This document shows, in pieces, positions 7,802-11,071 of a stretch of 11,071 nucleotides of DNA (its first letter is position 1; each line of letters begins with the position of its first letter). The stretch spans positions 1-11,071 of the forward strand of contig CAMFKC010000021.1 of assembly GCA_945956975.1 (NCBI GenBank), read 5' to 3'. The position numbers were made by a program, and so were the translations under genes. A model generated the notes under the pieces. It was given only the letters and a program-made list of their open reading frames with translations. It had not been told where the DNA came from and made no database searches. Source of the DNA: an uncultured Methylocystaceae bacterium (GTDB taxonomy: Bacteria; Pseudomonadota; Alphaproteobacteria; Rhizobiales; Beijerinckiaceae).

Positions 7802-7810
7802 AGGGAGGGG
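7802..7810 (+). promoter_or_regulatory. Shine-Dalgarno sequence deciding the boxC GTG start
   Basis: AGGGAGGGG contains GGAGG (7804-7808), five bases before the GTG at 7814. It selects that codon over the in-frame GTG at 7775, which lies inside the operator palindrome and has no such signal. Confidence 0.8.
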
Positions 7811-7813
7811 ATC

Positions 7814-9502
7814 GTGGCCGACGCCCAACGCAAGCTCGCCAATGGCAAGGACTTCATCGACTTCCAGACCGACCCGTCCCGCTACCGCCACTGGAAGCTG
7901 ACGGTCGACGGCGACGTCGCAACCCTCGCCATGGACGTCGACGAGAAGGGCGGGCTCTACGAGGGCTACGAGCTCAAGCTCAATTCCTACGATCTCGGCG
8001 TCGACATCGAACTCGCCGACGCGCTCGCGCGCCTGCGCTTCGAGCACCCGAACGTGAAGGTCGTGCTGCTGCGCTCCGCAAAGGACCGCGTCTTCTGCGC
8101 CGGCGCGAACATCCGCATGCTCGCGGGCTCGGAGCACCCGCACAAGGTCAACTTCTGCAAGTTCACCAACGAGACGCGCAATTCGATGGAAGACGCGTCG
8201 GAACATTCCGGCCAGAAGTTCGTCACCGTCGTCAACGGCACGGCGGCGGGCGGCGGCTACGAGCTCGCGCTCGCCACCGACCACATCATGCTGATCGACG
8301 ACGGCTCGACCGCCGTGTCGCTGCCCGAAGTCCCGCTGCTCGCGGTTCTGCCGGGCACCGGCGGCCTCACGCGCGTCGTCGACAAGCGCATGGTCCGCCG
8401 CGACCACGCCGACGTCTTCTGCACGATCGAGGAAGGCATCAAGGGCCGCCGCGCCGTGCAATGGCGCCTGGTGGACGAAGTCGTGCCGCCTTCCAAGCTC
8501 GAGGAGCGCGTGAAGGCGCGCGCCGCCGAATTGGCGGCGGCCTCGCCGCGCAAGGGCCCGGCCGAGGGCGTGAAGCTCGCGCCGATCGCGCGCACGTTCC
8601 GCGCCGACGGCGTCGATTATTCCCACGTGAAGCTCGACATCGACGGCGCCCAGCGCCTCGCAACCATCATTGTGCGCGCGCCGGAAGCCGCGCCGCCGGC
8701 GTCAGCCGCCGAGGCCGTGAAGCAGGGCGCGCAATTCTGGCCGCTGCTCGCCGCGCGCGAACTCGACGACGCCATCCTGCACCTGCGCAACAACGCCTAC
8801 GAACTGGGCACGATCCTGTTCAAGACCGAAGGCGCGCCGGCGACCGTGCGCGCCTATGACGAATTCCTCGAGGCCAACAAGGCCGACTGGTTCACGCACG
8901 AGGTGCGCCACTACTGGAAGCGCGTGCTCAAGCGCATCGACGTTACCTCGCGCACGCTCGTGTCGGTGATCGAACCCGGCTCCTGCTTCGTCGGCACGCT
9001 GGCCGAACTCGCCTTCGCGTCGGATCGCTCCTACATGCTGATGGGCCAGTTGCAGGGCGACAACCGCCCGGTCGCCAAGATCGAACTGACCAAGCTCAAC
9101 TTCGGCGCCTATCCCATGTCGCACGGCCTCACGCGCCTCAACGCGCGCTTCCTCGCCGAGCCGAAGAAGGTCGACGAACTCGAAGCCGAGATCGGCCGCG
9201 AATTCGAGGCGGACGAAGCCGAGAGCGCCGGCCTCGTCACCTTCGGCCTCGACGACATAGACTGGGCCGACGAGATGCGCGTGTTCATGGAGGAGCGCAC
9301 CAGCTTCTCGCCCGACGCGCTGACAGGCCTCGAGGCGAACCTGCGCTTCGCCGGTCCGGAGACGATGGAATCGAAGATCTTCGCGCGTCTCACGGCGTGG
9401 CAGAACTGGATATTCCAGCGGCCTAACGCGGTTGGCCCCGAAGGCGCGCTGTCGAAATTCGGCACCGGCGAACGGCCTGCCTACGACATGCGCCGCGTTT
9501 GA
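7814..9502 (+). CDS. boxC: Benzoyl-CoA-dihydrodiol lyase (2,3-epoxybenzoyl-CoA dihydrolase)
   Basis: BoxC opens the ring of 2,3-epoxybenzoyl-CoA by hydrolysis, releasing formate and giving 3,4-dehydroadipyl-CoA semialdehyde, without using oxygen for cleavage. The protein has 562 residues from the GTG start, close to known BoxC proteins and about twice the size of a single crotonase. The N-terminal crotonase-like half carries AKDRVFCAGANIRMLAGSEH (89-108) and NGTAAGGGYELALATDHIML (141-160), the CoA-binding and oxyanion-hole stretches. A second, diverged half follows. The tail QNWIFQRPNAVGPEGALSKF (530-549) is a BoxC hallmark. The gene sits between its own candidate promoter-operator and boxB, 32 bases apart from the latter, so the two are surely co-transcribed. 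Many in-frame ORFs on other strands here are codon-bias shadows. Confidence 0.95.
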   Translation: MADAQRKLANGKDFIDFQTDPSRYRHWKLTVDGDVATLAMDVDEKGGLYEGYELKLNSYDLGVDIELADALARLRFEHPNVKVVLLRSAKDRVFCAGANIRMLAGSEHPHKVNFCKFTNETRNSMEDASEHSGQKFVTVVNGTAAGGGYELALATDHIMLIDDGSTAVSLPEVPLLAVLPGTGGLTRVVDKRMVRRDHADVFCTIEEGIKGRRAVQWRLVDEVVPPSKLEERVKARAAELAAASPRKGPAEGVKLAPIARTFRADGVDYSHVKLDIDGAQRLATIIVRAPEAAPPASAAEAVKQGAQFWPLLAARELDDAILHLRNNAYELGTILFKTEGAPATVRAYDEFLEANKADWFTHEVRHYWKRVLKRIDVTSRTLVSVIEPGSCFVGTLAELAFASDRSYMLMGQLQGDNRPVAKIELTKLNFGAYPMSHGLTRLNARFLAEPKKVDELEAEIGREFEADEAESAGLVTFGLDDIDWADEMRVFMEERTSFSPDALTGLEANLRFAGPETMESKIFARLTAWQNWIFQRPNAVGPEGALSKFGTGERPAYDMRRV

Positions 9503-9522
9503 ATTCAAGAAAACGGAACACC

Positions 9523-9528
9523 AAGGAG
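9523..9528 (+). promoter_or_regulatory. Shine-Dalgarno sequence deciding the boxB start
   Basis: AAGGAG lies six bases before the ATG at 9535. It rejects the in-frame ATG at 9499, which overlaps the end of boxC and would place this ribosome binding site inside the coding sequence. Confidence 0.8.
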
Positions 9529-9534
9529 CGAGCG

Positions 9535-10983
9535 ATGACTGACACGATCAACGTCGACTATTCCACCCGCATTCCGAACAACGTGGGCCTCACCGAGGAT
9601 CGCACCGTGCTGCGCGCGCTCGAAGGCTGGCATCCCGGCTATATCGACTGGTGGAAGGACATGGGTCCCGAGGGCTTCCAGGAGGCGCTCGTCTATTTGC
9701 GCACCGCCGTCTCGGTCGATCCGCAGGGCTGGGCCAAGTTCGATTATGTGAAGATGCCCGAATACCGCTGGGGCGTCCTGCTCGCGCCGAAGGAAGAGGG
9801 CCGCAAGGTCAATTTCGGCAAGCACAAGGGCGAGCCCGCCTTCCAGGAAGTGCCCGGCGAATATCGCTCCATGCTGCGCCGCCTCGTCGTCATCCAGGGC
9901 GACACGGAGCCTGCCTCCGTCGAGCAGCAGCGCCACCTCGGCAAGACCGCGCCCTCGCTCTACGACCTGCGCAACCTCTTCCAGGTGAACGTCGAGGAAG
10001 GCCGCCATCTCTGGGCGATGGTCTACCTGCTGCACAAGTATTTCGGCCGCGACGGCCGCGAGGAAGCCGATGAATTGCTCCGCCGTCGCTCGGGCGACGC
10101 CGACAGCCCGCGCATGCTCGGCGCCTTCAACGAGGCGACGCCGGACTGGCTGTCCTTCTTCATGTTCACCTTCTTCACCGACCGCGACGGCAAGATGCAG
10201 CTCGAGTCGCTCGCGCAATCGGGCTTCGATCCGCTGTCGCGCACCTGCCGCTTCATGCTGACGGAAGAAGCCCATCACATGTTCGTCGGCGAGACCGGCG
10301 TCGGCCGCACCATCCAGCGCACCTGCGAGGCGATGAAAAAGGCCGGCATCGAGGATCCGAACGACATCGAAAAGATCCGCGCGCTCGGCGTGATCGACCT
10401 GCCGACCATCCAGAAGAAGCTGAACCTGCACTACTCGTTGACGCTCGACCTCTTCGGCGCGGAAATCTCGACCAACAGCGCGAATTTCTACAATGCAGGG
10501 CTCAAGGGCCGCTTCCAGGAAACCAAGATCGACGACGATCACCAACTCACCAACGCAACCTATCCGGTGCTGAAGCTGGTCGATGGTCAGATCGTGAAGG
10601 TCGACGAGCCGGCGCTCACTGCGCTCAACATGCGCCTGCGCGATGACTATTCGGACGATTGCGCCAAGGGCGTCGAGCGCTGGAATCGCATCATCGCCAA
10701 GGAAGGCGTGAACTTCCGTCTCGAACTGCCGCATGTCGCGTTCCATCGCCACATCGGTGAGTTCCGCAACGTGAACGTCACGCCCAAGGGAATCATTCTG
10801 GGCGACGGCGACTGGGCGAAAGTGAAGGACGATTACCTGCCGTCCTCCGCGGACGGCGACTATCTCACCTCGCTCATGACCGGCCATTTCGGCGCCGGCG
10901 AATATGCGAGCTGGATCGCAGCGCCGAAGGTCGGCATCGACAACAAGCCGGGCGATTTCGAATACGTCCGCATCGCGGCTTAA
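9535..10983 (+). CDS. boxB: Benzoyl-CoA 2,3-epoxidase, di-iron oxygenase subunit B
   Basis: BoxB inserts one oxygen atom into benzoyl-CoA to give 2,3-epoxybenzoyl-CoA, taking electrons from the BoxA reductase. The protein has 482 residues, near the usual length of about 475. The di-iron ligand set known for Azoarcus BoxB (Glu120, Glu150, His153, Asp211, Glu240, His243, from memory) appears here with a constant offset of five: Glu125 in GDTEPAS, Glu155 and His158 in VEEGRH, Asp216 in FFTDRD, and Glu245 and His248 in TEEAHH. All six are present, so the enzyme should be active. It follows boxC by 32 bases and is followed after eight bases by the third palindromic repeat. No boxA is seen in the window; it may lie beyond the right edge or elsewhere. 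Confidence 0.96.
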   Translation: MTDTINVDYSTRIPNNVGLTEDRTVLRALEGWHPGYIDWWKDMGPEGFQEALVYLRTAVSVDPQGWAKFDYVKMPEYRWGVLLAPKEEGRKVNFGKHKGEPAFQEVPGEYRSMLRRLVVIQGDTEPASVEQQRHLGKTAPSLYDLRNLFQVNVEEGRHLWAMVYLLHKYFGRDGREEADELLRRRSGDADSPRMLGAFNEATPDWLSFFMFTFFTDRDGKMQLESLAQSGFDPLSRTCRFMLTEEAHHMFVGETGVGRTIQRTCEAMKKAGIEDPNDIEKIRALGVIDLPTIQKKLNLHYSLTLDLFGAEISTNSANFYNAGLKGRFQETKIDDDHQLTNATYPVLKLVDGQIVKVDEPALTALNMRLRDDYSDDCAKGVERWNRIIAKEGVNFRLELPHVAFHRHIGEFRNVNVTPKGIILGDGDWAKVKDDYLPSSADGDYLTSLMTGHFGAGEYASWIAAPKVGIDNKPGDFEYVRIAA

Positions 10984-10991
10984 TATAGGAT

Positions 10992-11071
10992 CGTCATTGC
11001 GAGCGAAGCGAAGCAATCCAGCAGCCAGCGTTCGGCTCTGGATTGCTTCGTCGCTTCGCTCCTCGCAATGT
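10992..11071 (+). repeat. Palindromic intergenic repeat, copy 3 (at window edge)
   Basis: Third copy of the palindrome, in the same orientation, starting eight bases after the boxB stop. It follows the other copies closely up to CTCCTCGCAATG, then the window ends one base later with a T where the others have A. Whether this is divergence or the true end of the element cannot be seen. It may act as a 3'-end hairpin for the boxC-boxB transcript. Confidence 0.88.

Noticed and set aside
7775..7813. Upstream GTG start giving boxC 13 extra residues
   Set aside because: It falls in the operator palindrome without a Shine-Dalgarno sequence, while the GTG at 7814 has GGAGG at ideal spacing.
9499..9534. 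Upstream ATG start for boxB overlapping the end of boxC
   Set aside because: The AAGGAG ribosome binding site would then be coding; the ATG at 9535 is well placed and gives the expected N-terminus and ligand numbering.
9505..11016. Minus-strand ORF of 503 codons opposite boxB
   Set aside because: The boxB frame keeps all six di-iron ligands; the opposite frame has no motif and begins inside repeat copy 3.

Overview
The window is a GC-rich, tightly packed catabolic and transport locus. It most resembles an alphaproteobacterium of the Bradyrhizobium/Rhodopseudomonas type. That placement is an inference from codon bias, the Tat-like secretion signal, the gene content and three copies of an 80-bp palindromic repeat of a kind common in such genomes. 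No taxonomic search was possible.

The locus encodes the entry steps of aerobic benzoate degradation through CoA thioesters (the box pathway), plus its regulator and a probable aromatic-acid importer. The left half (1-5168) lies on the minus strand. In transcription order it holds a BoxR/BzdR-type regulator (helix-turn-helix joined to a shikimate-kinase-like domain), a strong stem-loop, a periplasmic binding protein, a palindromic repeat, a LivH-type permease, a fused LivM-LivG permease-ATPase, and the start of a LivF-type ATPase cut by the window edge. The right half (5321-10983) lies on the plus strand and holds benzoate-CoA ligase, a second repeat, an alpha/beta hydrolase, a compact promoter-operator region, benzoyl-CoA-dihydrodiol lyase (boxC), the di-iron benzoyl-CoA epoxidase subunit (boxB), and a third repeat at the right edge.

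Inferred working model: the ABC system imports benzoate or a related acid, and the ligase makes benzoyl-CoA. BoxB, with a BoxA reductase not present here, epoxidises the ring, and BoxC opens it by hydrolysis with loss of formate. The hydrolase may repair a side product such as a lactone or a dead-end thioester. BoxR probably senses benzoyl-CoA and represses. The best candidate operator is a set of three TGCA tetramers spaced exactly 10 bp apart and lying over the putative boxC promoter.

The pathway itself is known. I do not see an undescribed system here. The points worth checking are the operator architecture, the altered substrate-binding motif of the regulator's kinase-like domain, the uncharacterised hydrolase whose start abuts a repeat, the LivM-LivG fusion, and the boxC-boxB order without boxA. 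No stretch longer than 300 bases lacks a gene. No tRNA, rRNA, CRISPR array or transposase gene was seen.
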